From contig NZ_LT635783.1 in assembly GCF_900128455.1 (NCBI RefSeq), positions 1,514,919-1,578,918 on the forward strand: a stretch of DNA of 64,000 bases, written 5' to 3'. Position 1 is the stretch's first letter. Each line of letters begins with the position of its first letter. This document shows, in pieces, positions 44,431-52,822 of this stretch. The notes under the pieces are model-generated. The model was not told the origin of the DNA. It made no database searches and saw only the letters and a list, made by a program, of their open reading frames with translations. The position numbers and the translations under genes were made by a program. The DNA comes from Bacteroides mediterraneensis. Its GTDB lineage: Bacteria > Bacteroidota > Bacteroidia > Bacteroidales > Bacteroidaceae.

Positions 44431-45714
44431 TTACAGTTGGTTGAATTTGTTCATCGCATTGGCTTTCACATCATCAGCGATGTCAATGTAAGGTTTCATC
44501 GCCTTGTAGTCGCTGTGTCCCGTCCATTTCATGACCACCTGAGCCGGAATGCCGAGAGCCAAAGCATTGCAGATGAAAGTCCTTCTTCCGGCATGGGTGC
44601 CCAACAATGCATATTTGGGCGTAATGGTGTCTATGCGTCTGCTTCCTTTATAATAGGTCTCGCTTACTGGCTCGTTGATTTCGGCAAGCTCGCCCAACTC
44701 CTTCAAATAATCGTTCATCTTCTGGTTGCTGATGACAGGGAGAGCCTTATGCCCCTCAAACTCCACATCTTTATATTTATCCAGTATCGCCTTGCTGTGG
44801 TTGTTCAACTCGATGATAAGCCTTTCGGCGGTCTTTACGGTGGTGATTTCTATATATCCGTCCCTGATGTCGCTTTTCTTTAGGTTATGCACATCCGAAT
44901 ACCGGAGTCCGGTGAAGCAGCAGAACAGAAAGACATCCCTCACCCGTTCAAGGTATTGCTTTGTGTCGGGTATCTGATAATTTTTGAGTTTATTCAGTTC
45001 TTCCCACGTGAGGAATATCACCTTTTTCGGGGTGCTCCGCAATTTGGGATTGAAATCTTCGTAGGCATTGTTCATGCAATACCCTTTCTTGGTACACCAG
45101 CGCAGGAACCATTTCAGATAGGCGACCTGTTTCATGATGGATGTGTTCCGCATGTCTTCGGTATCTTTCAGGAAATTCACATACTTTGTCAGCTTGGGTT
45201 CGTCCAGCGATTCAAAAGTCAGTCCCTTGTCAAACTTTTCAAGGTGCTTCCTTACTGCGGCAAACTTCTCATAGGTGGCATCTGACCAGCCGTTTTGCGT
45301 ACCGCATTCTTTGATGAACTCGTCAAACACCTCCAACGGAAGAAACACCACCGGGGCTTCCTCCTCTTCCTTTTTCCCATCGTGCAATCTGTTGAACGCA
45401 TCCTTTACCTGTTCGGTAGTGGGCATGAATCCCTGCACCTCGAACTCCTTGAAGATATTCTGTATTTCGGTGTAGTATTTCAGCAAGTCCGCATTGATTT
45501 CCGATGCGCTTTGCTTCAGCTTGTTGGTGCATCCGTTCTTTACCCGCTGCTTGTCGGCATCCCATTTGGCGACATCAATGCGGTAGCCCGTTGTGAACTC
45601 GATGCGGTGGCTGGCGAAAACCACACGCATACGGATAGGGACATTCTCCACGATTGGCACTCCGTTCTTCTTCCGGCTTTCCAATGAAAAGATGATGTTT
45701 CGTTTGATATTCAT
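44431..45714 (-). CDS. Tyrosine integrase of the mobilizable element
   Basis: 427 aa from ATG 45714 (MNIKRNIIFSLESRKKNG); the frame is open to 45771 but that part covers the arm repeats. The N-terminal region is an arm-type DNA-binding domain, the middle an SAM-like core-binding domain, and the C-terminal catalytic domain has the Arg in CCFTGLRYSD, the HxxR in GTHAGRRTF, the second His in WTGHSDYKA and the Tyr in MKPYIDI. It integrates the element at the 3' end of tRNA-Asp, as shown by the flanking direct repeats. Gene end and attR are typical for NBU-type elements. Confidence 0.95.
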   Translation of the reverse strand: MNIKRNIIFSLESRKKNGVPIVENVPIRMRVVFASHRIEFTTGYRIDVAKWDADKQRVKNGCTNKLKQSASEINADLLKYYTEIQNIFKEFEVQGFMPTTEQVKDAFNRLHDGKKEEEEAPVVFLPLEVFDEFIKECGTQNGWSDATYEKFAAVRKHLEKFDKGLTFESLDEPKLTKYVNFLKDTEDMRNTSIMKQVAYLKWFLRWCTKKGYCMNNAYEDFNPKLRSTPKKVIFLTWEELNKLKNYQIPDTKQYLERVRDVFLFCCFTGLRYSDVHNLKKSDIRDGYIEITTVKTAERLIIELNNHSKAILDKYKDVEFEGHKALPVISNQKMNDYLKELGELAEINEPVSETYYKGSRRIDTITPKYALLGTHAGRRTFICNALALGIPAQVVMKWTGHSDYKAMKPYIDIADDVKANAMNKFNQL

Positions 45715-45736
45715 AATTGGGTGCGTTTGAAATTCA

Positions 45737-45756
45737 ACACCCAAATATACACCCAA
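45737..45756. promoter_or_regulatory. Right arm-like site: ACACCC-N6-ACACCCAA
   Basis: Same motif and 6-nt spacing as at 36668-36687, in the same orientation relative to the window. It lies directly upstream of the integrase start. Confidence 0.6.
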
Positions 45757-45870
45757 TAATTGAAATAGCAAAAGGTATTTAATGATATTTAGTAATATAG
45801 CCGATTTATAATAACTTGATTATTATCAGTATATTGCAGTTTTATGAGATTTCTTGATTGTGTAAGTTAA

Positions 45871-45889
45871 AGTCCCGTACGCACCGCAA
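45871..45889 (+). other. attR of the mobilizable element
   Basis: Exact 19-bp copy of 36617-36635. It is followed by the sequence that must originally have followed tRNA-Asp, including a terminator. Confidence 0.92.
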
Positions 45890-45921
45890 GGCTTCAGAGA
45901 CATCTGAAAGCCAGCGAATGA

Positions 45922-45965
45922 CAAAGCCCACAAAATCAATGATTTGTGGGCTTTGTTTTTTCTTT
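45922..45965 (+). terminator. Displaced native terminator of tRNA-Asp
   Basis: CAAAGCCCACAAA (45922-45934) pairs perfectly with TTTGTGGGCTTTG (45943-45955), 8-nt loop, then two T runs. It now sits 33 nt after attR, 9.3 kb from the tRNA gene it once followed. Confidence 0.85.
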
Positions 45966-46019
45966 TTAGAGCCATTCTGAAGACAAACAAATTCCCCAAA
46001 CAGACAAAGTTGAGTTACC

Positions 46020-46185
46020 AAATCGTTACAGAAAAAACGGGCTTTTGGAATTGTAACGATTTTCTTTGTAAGTCGCTGATTTGTCGTCTGTTGTCATTAA
46101 AATGTCCGCTTGTAAATCAATTATTAATCTTTCCTTTGCAGGCAATGTGTAACAGTTGTAACGAAGGAGCAAAATTAAAAGGTTT
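46020..46185. promoter_or_regulatory. Integrase-proximal repeats (TTGTAACGA units)
   Basis: An 11-bp inverted repeat AAATCGTTACA (46020-46030) and TGTAACGATTT (46052-46062); a further TTGTAACGA occurs at 46156-46164, just before the int start. Candidate arm-type or regulatory sites of the IntDOT-like integrase. The rest of 45966-46185 has no gene. Confidence 0.5.
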
Positions 46186-47427
46186 ATGAGCAAAAGTACA
46201 TTCCGAATCCTCTTTTATCTGAGGAAAAACTACCTGAACAAGTCAGGCAAGGCGGGTATCATGATCCGCCTGACGGTGAACGGTTACATGGTGCAGTTCA
46301 GTTCCAAACTGGACATAGAACCGTCATTGTGGGACACGAAAGCCGGGAAAGCGGCAGGAAACAGTGTCAAGGCAAGACAGATGAACTCTATGCTGGAGGA
46401 CATCCGCACAGCCCTGAGCAATCATTACCGGTACGTGGAATCGCGTGATTCGTTTGTCACGGCGGAGAAGGTACGCAATGCGTTTCTGGGGTACGAGGTA
46501 AGGCAACAGACCCTGTTGGAGTTATTCAAGCAACATAATGAGGACGCTTCCAAACTGAACGGCATCAGCAAGGCTCCGGCTACGCTGGTGAAATATGACC
46601 GGACTTACCGCCGGCTGGAAGAATTTATGAAAGTGAAATATAAAGTGTCTGACATCGCCCTGCGGGAGATTGACCACAAGTTCGTGACGGACTTCGAGTT
46701 TTATCTCCGTACCGTCAGCCGGTGCAACGAGAATACTACGGGCAAGTTCATGCAGATATTCCGCAAGATAGTCCTCATCGCCAAAAACAACGGATGGATA
46801 ACCATCGACCCGTTTGCAAACTATCATATTCACATGAAAGCGGTGGACAGGGGCTATCTGACGGAGCAGGAACTGGAGCGTATTCTCCAAAAGGACTTTA
46901 ATTCGCGTCGATTGGAACAAGTTCGAGACGTATTCATCTTTTCTTGCTTCACGGGGTTGTCATACGTGGATGTAAAGAACCTTACCAAAGAAAATGTCTG
47001 TATTTCATTCGACGGGAAACAATGGTTGCGGCTGCACAGGCAAAAAACTTCCACTGCGGTCAATCTCCCCCTGCTGAAAACTCCTTTGGCAATATTGAAA
47101 AAGTACGAGGACAAACTATCAGACGGACGGTTGCTGCCTGTATTAAGCAATCAAAAACTTAACTCTTACCTGAAAGAAATTGCTGACATATGCGGGATTA
47201 AAAAGAATTTAACATTTCACCTCGCAAGACATACTTTCGCTACGACAACTACGTTGGCAAAGGGTGTTCCCATCGAAACGGTATCTAAGATGCTGGGACA
47301 TACGAACATAAAAACCACACAGATTTATGCGCGTATCACCAACGATAAAATACGTGAGGACATGGAAATGCTTGCCGGGAAACTGGAGGGCATCGAAAAC
47401 ATTGCATTGCAAGCGGTAAATCATTGA
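46186..47427 (+). CDS. IntDOT-like tyrosine recombinase of the conjugative element
   Basis: 413 aa. N-terminal arm-binding domain, SAM-like domain (~105-200) and catalytic domain. Catalytic residues: R285, K287 (LHRQKTS), H345 and R348 (FHLARHTF), H372 and Y381. The first Arg box reads CFTGLS259YVDV, so the universal RI Arg is Ser. From memory this Ser at 259 and Tyr at 381 are the same as in IntDOT, which tolerates non-identical crossover sequences. This supports assignment to the CTnDOT/ERL family. It reads away from the presumed element end into the excision genes. Confidence 0.93.
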   Translation: MSKSTFRILFYLRKNYLNKSGKAGIMIRLTVNGYMVQFSSKLDIEPSLWDTKAGKAAGNSVKARQMNSMLEDIRTALSNHYRYVESRDSFVTAEKVRNAFLGYEVRQQTLLELFKQHNEDASKLNGISKAPATLVKYDRTYRRLEEFMKVKYKVSDIALREIDHKFVTDFEFYLRTVSRCNENTTGKFMQIFRKIVLIAKNNGWITIDPFANYHIHMKAVDRGYLTEQELERILQKDFNSRRLEQVRDVFIFSCFTGLSYVDVKNLTKENVCISFDGKQWLRLHRQKTSTAVNLPLLKTPLAILKKYEDKLSDGRLLPVLSNQKLNSYLKEIADICGIKKNLTFHLARHTFATTTTLAKGVPIETVSKMLGHTNIKTTQIYARITNDKIREDMEMLAGKLEGIENIALQAVNH

Positions 47428-47501
47428 ACGGATTGTAACAGCGAAATGACAAATCGTCCCTGCTTATATGGAAAATTATATCACTTAAAAAATATATCGG
47501 T

Positions 47502-47909
47502 ATGGCAAGAAAAGGATTTTTTGAGATAGAGCCTGCGCCGGGGAAACCGGAGGGGATTTCTGTAAGGATAGAACCGGGGGCGGACGGTGACGTGTGGATG
47601 ACGGTAAACGATATTGTAAAGGCATACGGTGTGTTCTACCAGACGGTACGGGCAGGGCTGAAAGCCCTGAAAAAGTCCGGGGATTTTGACGAATACCGGG
47701 ATGTAAAGATTGAGCGTTTCACCTACAAGGGAAAAACATGCAGCATAGAACTGTATAATTTGCGAATCGTTATCGCCCTCGGATTCAAAATGAACGGGCT
47801 GACATGTCAGCGGTTCAGGAAATGGGTGGCATCGCGACTTGCAGAATCCTACCAACGGAAACCATCTGCCTTGTTCCTATACATGGGAAAGGATACTTTC
47901 ATAAGCTGA
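47502..47909 (+). CDS. RhuM-like putative DNA-binding protein
   Basis: 135 aa. TVNDIVKAYGVFYQTVRAGL looks like an HTH, and IELYNLRIVIALGFKMNGLT followed by CQRFRKWVASRL resembles the core of the RhuM family (YNLDMIISVGYRVNS..FRIWA). RhuM proteins are common on mobile elements; molecular function is unknown. It lies between int and the xis-like genes and ends before a strong terminator at 47989, so it is probably transcribed with int. The assignment is by pattern only. Confidence 0.6.
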   Translation: MARKGFFEIEPAPGKPEGISVRIEPGADGDVWMTVNDIVKAYGVFYQTVRAGLKALKKSGDFDEYRDVKIERFTYKGKTCSIELYNLRIVIALGFKMNGLTCQRFRKWVASRLAESYQRKPSALFLYMGKDTFIS

Positions 47910-47988
47910 AAAAGATTCCCGGATTATGAATCTGAGTATATCCGGTCTGCTCCAAGTATAAACCAGTCCAGACTGGATGAACCATAAA

Positions 47989-48025
47989 GCCCTGTCCGTG
48001 CAGCAATGCCGGGCAGGGCATTTTT
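47989..48025 (+). terminator. Terminator between the int unit and the xis unit
   Basis: GCCCTGTCCG (47989-47998) pairs with CGGGCAGGGC (48010-48019), one G-T pair, then ATTTTT. Confidence 0.85.
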
Positions 48026-48073
48026 GTGCCCCGACCTTGCGTTCCGGGAAGAAAAATCAAGAAAATCATTATG

Positions 48074-48089
48074 TAGTATGTACATACTA
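48074..48089. promoter_or_regulatory. 16-bp perfect palindrome upstream of the excision genes
   Basis: TAGTATGTACATACTA, 59 bp before the ATG at 48148. In CTnDOT the regulator RteC activates the xis2c promoter from an inverted repeat upstream, so this is a candidate operator. A CATCTTTG (one mismatch to the -7 consensus) lies at 48115-48122. Confidence 0.6.
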
Positions 48090-48147
48090 TATAATCCTCC
48101 TCTTGCAGATTGCACATCTTTGCAGCGTAATCAAAAACAAGAACGAT

Positions 48148-48498
48148 ATGGAAATAGTAACAATGGACCATGAAGTCGTAAAAGCGATGATGTCGAAAAT
48201 CGACCGGATAGCGGCTTATGTATTCAAAAAAGAGAATGTGCCCAAAGAGGAGCCGGAAATTCTGCTGACCAGCGAGGAAACCGCCGACCTGTTGAAAATC
48301 AGCACAAGGACGCTCCAACGGATGCGCAAAGACCGCACTATCCCCTATGTGATGATGCGGAACAAATGCCGCTACCGCCTCGCGGATCTGGAGGAATGTG
48401 TACGGACAAAAATCGTGAAATGCAACCCGCAGACACTGGAAGAGTTCAGACGGAACTATCTGTTGAGCGGAAGGGATGGAGGACGGGAATATGATTGA
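48148..48498 (+). CDS. Xis2c-like small HTH protein
   Basis: 116 aa from ATG 48148 (MEIVTMDHEVVKAM). The C-terminal half is an excisionase/MerR-type HTH (LLTSEETADLLKISTRTLQR, CRYRLADLEECVRTK). In CTnDOT the two small proteins Xis2c and Xis2d direct excision and activate transfer genes; this gene holds the first position. It overlaps the next gene by 8 nt. Upstream in-frame codons cover the terminator and palindrome, so the longer frame is rejected. Confidence 0.85.
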   Translation: MEIVTMDHEVVKAMMSKIDRIAAYVFKKENVPKEEPEILLTSEETADLLKISTRTLQRMRKDRTIPYVMMRNKCRYRLADLEECVRTKIVKCNPQTLEEFRRNYLLSGRDGGREYD

Positions 48499-48871
48499 GC
48501 GGGAATTGTTCGAGGCATGGATGCAACGCATCATGGAACGACTTGACCGTCAGGATAAAATCATCTCAGTGCTGATAAACAAGGATGCCGCCGGAGTGAA
48601 GTACATGGACGGTGAGCGCCTGTATGACAATCAGGACCTGTGCGAGATGCTGCGCACCAGCAAGCGGTCGCTGCAACGCTTCCGCAGCGAGTACGGACTG
48701 CGCTACCGGAAAATCAGCCGCAAGAGCTACTATACGGAGTCAGACGTGCTGGACTTCATCAACCGGAACATGGAGGAAGTCGTGCAAGGAGGGGTGAAAA
48801 TTCTGAAAATGAAAGAGAATGCGGAAAAAAAGTCCCCGGTCAAGGCAAAAAGAAAAGGCAACGGGAAATGA
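48491..48871 (+). CDS. Xis2d-like small HTH protein
   Basis: 126 aa from ATG 48491. Its HTH part reads LYDNQDLCEMLRTSKRSLQR then RYRKISRKSYYTESDVLDFI, and the C-terminus is Lys-rich. It is a paralogue of the preceding protein by pattern and holds the xis2d position. The ATG overlaps the previous stop by 8 nt, implying coupled translation, as expected for subunits needed together for excision. Confidence 0.85.
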   Translation: MIERELFEAWMQRIMERLDRQDKIISVLINKDAAGVKYMDGERLYDNQDLCEMLRTSKRSLQRFRSEYGLRYRKISRKSYYTESDVLDFINRNMEEVVQGGVKILKMKENAEKKSPVKAKRKGNGK

Positions 48872-48925
48872 AAACAGAAAAAACGGCGAAAGCCTGTGAT
48901 TCTATAATTATTAAAAACATCGAAA

Positions 48926-50506
48926 ATGGAACAGAAAAAGAAAAACGAGAAAGACGTGCTGGTCGTCCGCGACGAGAAGACGGGCGAAATCAGCGTGGTC
49001 GCCGGGCTGGACAGCAAGGGCTATCCGAAGACGGCTCCGGCAAAGGCGGAACACTCGCAGGACTTCCTGCGCTTCGACCGCCACGGGGACATGGTGGACA
49101 ACTTCTTCAGGAACTTCTACCGCCAGTGCAAGGAGCCGACACGCTTCGGCTTCTACCGGGTGGCGGCGGACATGGCGGATGCGGTGCTGCCGGTCATCAA
49201 GGATTTGCTGAAAGACCCTGCGGCAAACGCGGAAATGCTTGCGGCGCACAAGGTGGACACATCGGAATACCGGAAGCAGGCGGAAATGGAGAATGTAAAA
49301 CAAGAAAGCGACAATGAACCCCTTAAAAAGACAGAAGAAATGGAACAGAAAAAAGAAGAACAGAAACAGGAAGTGCAACAGCCTCAAACGGCTGAAGCGC
49401 AAGATGAGCAGCAACCGCAGAAACAGGAGAAGCCGAACCTGATAGCGGACGACCAAGTGGACTGGAATGAGCTGCTCAAATGCGGCATCGACAAGGAAAA
49501 GCTTTCAGAAAAGGATTTGAAAGCCCTGATGAATTACGGCAAGACGGGGCTGGTGACGGTGAAGCCGACCTTCGGCTACGAGAGCTACGAGCTGCAAGCC
49601 CGCCTCTCGTTTCAGAAAATGGAGGACGGCAAACTGAAACTGACACCCCATTTTATCCGTAACGAGCCGCGCCTTGACATCCCCCACAACGGCTACACCT
49701 TCACGGACGAGGACAAGAAGAACCTTAAACGCACGGGCAATTTAGGCAAGGTGGTGGATGTGGCGGATACGAGAACCGGAGAAATGCGCCAGTCGTATAT
49801 CAGTATCGACCGCCTGACGAATGAAATCGTGGACGTGCCTGCCGACAAGGTGCGCATCCCCTATCAAATCGGACAGACCGGCTTGACAAAGGAAGAAATG
49901 GACATCCTGCGTGCCGGGCTTGCCCTGCCCAAAGAAGTGACATTATCCAACGGGCGCAAATTTCAGGCATTACTTCAGGTGAGCGCCGAAAAACGCGATG
50001 TGGAGTTCGTGCCGGGGCAGCGACGTCAGCAGCAGTCGCAGCGTCAAAGCAAGCAGCAGGACAATCCCGATGCACAGGGGCAGACGCAAGAAAACGGCGA
50101 AAGGCAACGGCGCAACCGCTCGTGGACGAACGAGGACGGAAGCATCCGCCCGATAAGCAAATGGAAAGACGACCTGTTCAACGAACAGCAAATCGCCGAC
50201 TACGTGGCAGGCAAGACGGTGGTGCTTGCCAATGCGAAAGACGACCAAGGGCAGCCCTGCACGAAGTACCTAAAATTCAGCCATGAGAAAGGGCGTCCGC
50301 TGACCTACTCGCAGAATCCCGACCTCGCGCAGACCGTCGCCCCGTCGAACGAGAGCAGGACGCAGCTTGCCGTGAACAACGAGGGCAAGACCAACGAGGC
50401 CACCAAGCACGTGAAGGAGCCGTTGCAGCAGGGTCAGACCGCACCGAAGGACGAAACCCAGCAGAAACGGCAGACAAGAAAATCCAAAGGTGTGAAGGTG
50501 TCCTGA
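48926..50506 (+). CDS. DUF4099/DUF3945 protein (CTnDOT orf3 position)
   Basis: 526 aa. Residues ~1-110 carry VLVVRDEKTGEISVVAGLDS and FFRNFYRQCKEPTRFGFYRV. Residues ~115-160 are a low-complexity Glu/Gln/Lys linker (MEQKKEEQKQEVQQPQTAEA). Residues ~170-250 fit DUF4099 (DWNELLKCGIDKEKLSEKDL), and then DUF3945 blocks follow, with AGLALPKEVTLSNGRKF and DQGQPCTKYLKFSHEKGRPL. The tail is basic. It lies between xis2d and topoisomerase III as in CTnDOT, where orf3 has no defined role in excision. Confidence 0.85.
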   Translation: MEQKKKNEKDVLVVRDEKTGEISVVAGLDSKGYPKTAPAKAEHSQDFLRFDRHGDMVDNFFRNFYRQCKEPTRFGFYRVAADMADAVLPVIKDLLKDPAANAEMLAAHKVDTSEYRKQAEMENVKQESDNEPLKKTEEMEQKKEEQKQEVQQPQTAEAQDEQQPQKQEKPNLIADDQVDWNELLKCGIDKEKLSEKDLKALMNYGKTGLVTVKPTFGYESYELQARLSFQKMEDGKLKLTPHFIRNEPRLDIPHNGYTFTDEDKKNLKRTGNLGKVVDVADTRTGEMRQSYISIDRLTNEIVDVPADKVRIPYQIGQTGLTKEEMDILRAGLALPKEVTLSNGRKFQALLQVSAEKRDVEFVPGQRRQQQSQRQSKQQDNPDAQGQTQENGERQRRNRSWTNEDGSIRPISKWKDDLFNEQQIADYVAGKTVVLANAKDDQGQPCTKYLKFSHEKGRPLTYSQNPDLAQTVAPSNESRTQLAVNNEGKTNEATKHVKEPLQQGQTAPKDETQQKRQTRKSKGVKVS

Positions 50507-50508
50507 TT

Positions 50509-50525
50509 GCCGCCACTAAATCCAT
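50509..50525. repeat. 17-bp repeat GCCGCCACTAAATCCAT upstream of topB
   Basis: Its inverse occurs at 52823-52839, downstream of topB, and the last 13 bases again at 52904-52916. See the hairpin entry at 52823-52916. The gap 50507-50656 has no gene. Confidence 0.8.
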
Positions 50526-50656
50526 CCGACAATAATCAACGGATTGAAACGGGGAGCATACACCGCCCTGTACCGCATATCCCATGGACAAGGACGTGCC
50601 CCGTTTCATTCCCACCCAAAGAAACAAGAGTATCAACAGATTAAATAGAAAAAGAC

Positions 50657-52759
50657 ATGATTACCATATTGGCAGAAAAACCGAGCGTCGCCCGTGAGAT
50701 AGCACGGATTGTCGGCGCAATGAAGAAAGAAGAAGGGTATTTCACCGGAAACGGCTACCACGTGACATGGGCATTGGGGCATCTGGTACAGCTCGCCATG
50801 CCCGACGGGTACGGCATCAGGGGCTTCCGGCGCGACAGCCTGCCCGTCATTCCCGAAAGGTTCGAGCTTGTCCCCCGTCAGGTGAAGACGGACAAGGGCT
50901 ACAAGGCGGACGCTGCGGCGGTGAAACAGATTAAAGTGATAACCAAGCTGTGGAACGAGAGCGACAGTATTATCGTGGCAACCGACTGTGCCCGTGAAGG
51001 GGAACTGATATTCCGCTACCTCTATGCCTATACCGGCTGTACCTTGCCCTTTCAAAGACTGTGGATAAGCTCGCTGACCGATGCCGCCATCCGCAAGGGA
51101 CTGAAGGAACTGAAGGACGGTCACGAGTACGACAGCCTCTACCATGCCGCCAAAGCCCGTAGCGAAGCCGACTGGCTGGTGGGCATCAACGGCACGCAGG
51201 CATTGACCGTCGCCGCCGGACGGGGCACGTATTCCGTAGGGCGTGTGCAGACACCCACGCTGGCGATGGTCTGCAAGCGTTTCTGGGAAAACAAGCGTTT
51301 CACGCCCGAACCGGTACACCAGCTTCACTTTACCGTACCATCGGTAAGCGCAAGTGAAGTGGTAAAGTTCGCCTCGGTGGAGAAATGGAAAGACAAGGAG
51401 GAAGCCGCCGCATTATATAATAAGGTAAAGGCACAAATGGCGGCAACCGTTGTCAAAGTCGAAAAGAAAGAGAAGGTGGAGAACCCTCCATTATTATATG
51501 ACTTAACTACACTTCAAAAGGAGGCGAACACGAAGCACGGCTTCACGGCGGAGCAGACGCTTGACCTCGTGCAGAAGCTCTATGAGGCGAAGCTCGTCAC
51601 CTATCCGAGAACGTCGAGCCGCTACATCCCGGAGGACGTGTTTGACGAAGTGCCTGCGCTGTTCGACCGTCTGGCAGGTCATTCGTCCTTTGCGGAGAAG
51701 ATTGCAGATATGGGCGAACTGAACCGCCGCAGCGTGGACGCATCGAAAGTGACCGACCACCATGCGCTGTTGGTGACCCCGAACCGTCCGCTGGCTCTTT
51801 ACAAGAACGAACAGCTCATCTACGACATGATTGTGGGGCGCATGATTGAGGCATTTTCCCTGGAGTGCGTCAAGGACACGACCACCGTCCGTGCGGAGTG
51901 CGAAGGCGTGGCGTTTGAAACCAAAGGGTGCATCGTCCGCAAGGCGGGCTGGCGTTCGGTCTATGGCGAGGACAGGGAGGACACCGTACTGCCCGACTGG
52001 AAGGAGGGCGACACGCTGTCGATGAACGGCTGCACGATGAGTTCGGGCATGACCCGTCCGAAGCCGCTGCACACGGAAAGCACCCTGCTGGCGGCAATGG
52101 AGACCGCCGGACGCGAGGGCGTGGAGGACGAGGAAGCGCGGCAGGCGTTGAAGGACTGCGGCATCGGCACGCCCGCCACCCGTGCCGCCATCATCGAGAC
52201 CCTGCTCCGGCGCGAATACATGGTGCGCGTGAAGAAGTCGCTCGTGCCGACGGAGAAAGGGCTTGCCCTGTATTCCATCGTGAAGGGCATGGACATCGCC
52301 GATGTGGAAATGACCGGGCGCTGGGAGTCGGAACTGGCGGAGATAGAAAAAGGCAGGACGCCGCACGAGGCTTTCCTGCACGACATCGAGGACTACACCC
52401 GCAAGATAACCACCGAACTGCTCGCCTGCGACAAAATCTTTGGTCACAAGGCATCGGGCTGCGCCTGCCCCAAGTGCGGCACGGGCACGATGCAGTTCTA
52501 CGGCAAGGTGGTGCGCTGCGACAACCCGGACTGCGCCCTGCCGGTGTTCCGCCAGATAGCGGGCAGGACGCTCACCGACACGGAAATGACCGACCTGCTG
52601 GCAAAAGGGAGGACGGGTGTCCTCAGCGGCTTCAAGAGCAAACAGGGCAATCCGTTCAGCGCGGCGGTCGCCTTCGATGCGGATTTCAACACGAAATTCA
52701 TCTTTCCCGAAGCCAAAGGCACAAGAAAGAGTACAAACATGAAAGGAAGAAGAAAATAA
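50657..52759 (+). CDS. topB: DNA topoisomerase III (Exc of CTnDOT-like elements)
   Basis: 700 aa type IA topoisomerase. The toprim domain starts with ITILAEKPSVAREIARIVGA and has IVATDCAREGELIFRYL. The catalytic Tyr lies in VTYPRTSSRYIPEDV, about residue 316. The C-terminus has a zinc-ribbon-like stretch CPKCGTGTMQFYGKVVRCDN. In CTnDOT this gene is exc, reported as a topoisomerase whose enzymatic activity is not needed for excision. It is flanked by copies of the ACTAAATCCAT motif and followed by a terminator. Confidence 0.95.
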   Translation: MITILAEKPSVAREIARIVGAMKKEEGYFTGNGYHVTWALGHLVQLAMPDGYGIRGFRRDSLPVIPERFELVPRQVKTDKGYKADAAAVKQIKVITKLWNESDSIIVATDCAREGELIFRYLYAYTGCTLPFQRLWISSLTDAAIRKGLKELKDGHEYDSLYHAAKARSEADWLVGINGTQALTVAAGRGTYSVGRVQTPTLAMVCKRFWENKRFTPEPVHQLHFTVPSVSASEVVKFASVEKWKDKEEAAALYNKVKAQMAATVVKVEKKEKVENPPLLYDLTTLQKEANTKHGFTAEQTLDLVQKLYEAKLVTYPRTSSRYIPEDVFDEVPALFDRLAGHSSFAEKIADMGELNRRSVDASKVTDHHALLVTPNRPLALYKNEQLIYDMIVGRMIEAFSLECVKDTTTVRAECEGVAFETKGCIVRKAGWRSVYGEDREDTVLPDWKEGDTLSMNGCTMSSGMTRPKPLHTESTLLAAMETAGREGVEDEEARQALKDCGIGTPATRAAIIETLLRREYMVRVKKSLVPTEKGLALYSIVKGMDIADVEMTGRWESELAEIEKGRTPHEAFLHDIEDYTRKITTELLACDKIFGHKASGCACPKCGTGTMQFYGKVVRCDNPDCALPVFRQIAGRTLTDTEMTDLLAKGRTGVLSGFKSKQGNPFSAAVAFDADFNTKFIFPEAKGTRKSTNMKGRRK

Positions 52760-52822
52760 TGACTACCTTTGCCACTGATTCATGTAATAATCTGTTTCAA
52801 TTCGTTGATACTGTTTCTTTAC

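Larger units (their letters stand above)
36617..45889. mobile_element. NBU-like integrative mobilizable element inserted in tRNA-Asp (9.25 kb)
   Basis: Bounded by a 19-bp direct repeat of the tRNA-Asp 3' end (36617-36635 and 45871-45889). It carries a tyrosine integrase next to attR, an excisionase-like DUF3853 protein, a RecA-like ATPase, a toprim primase, a MOBV relaxase with oriT-like region, and cargo: lnu(A)-type resistance, a mef fragment, a PDDEXK nuclease and an unknown protein. No type IV secretion genes are present, so it must borrow a conjugation machine. Its genes have lower GC than the neighbouring conjugative element. The lnu/mef pairing recalls NBU2, but relation beyond that is not established here. 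Confidence 0.92.

Noticed and set aside
45871..45889. Second tRNA gene at attR
   Set aside because: Only the 3' 16 nt of tRNA-Asp plus three bases are present; it is the attachment-site copy.
46190..46199. CTnDOT-type target sequence GTANNTTTGC (minus strand) as the element end
   Set aside because: The match GTACTTTTGC lies inside the first codons of int and cannot be the boundary; the real end is unresolved.
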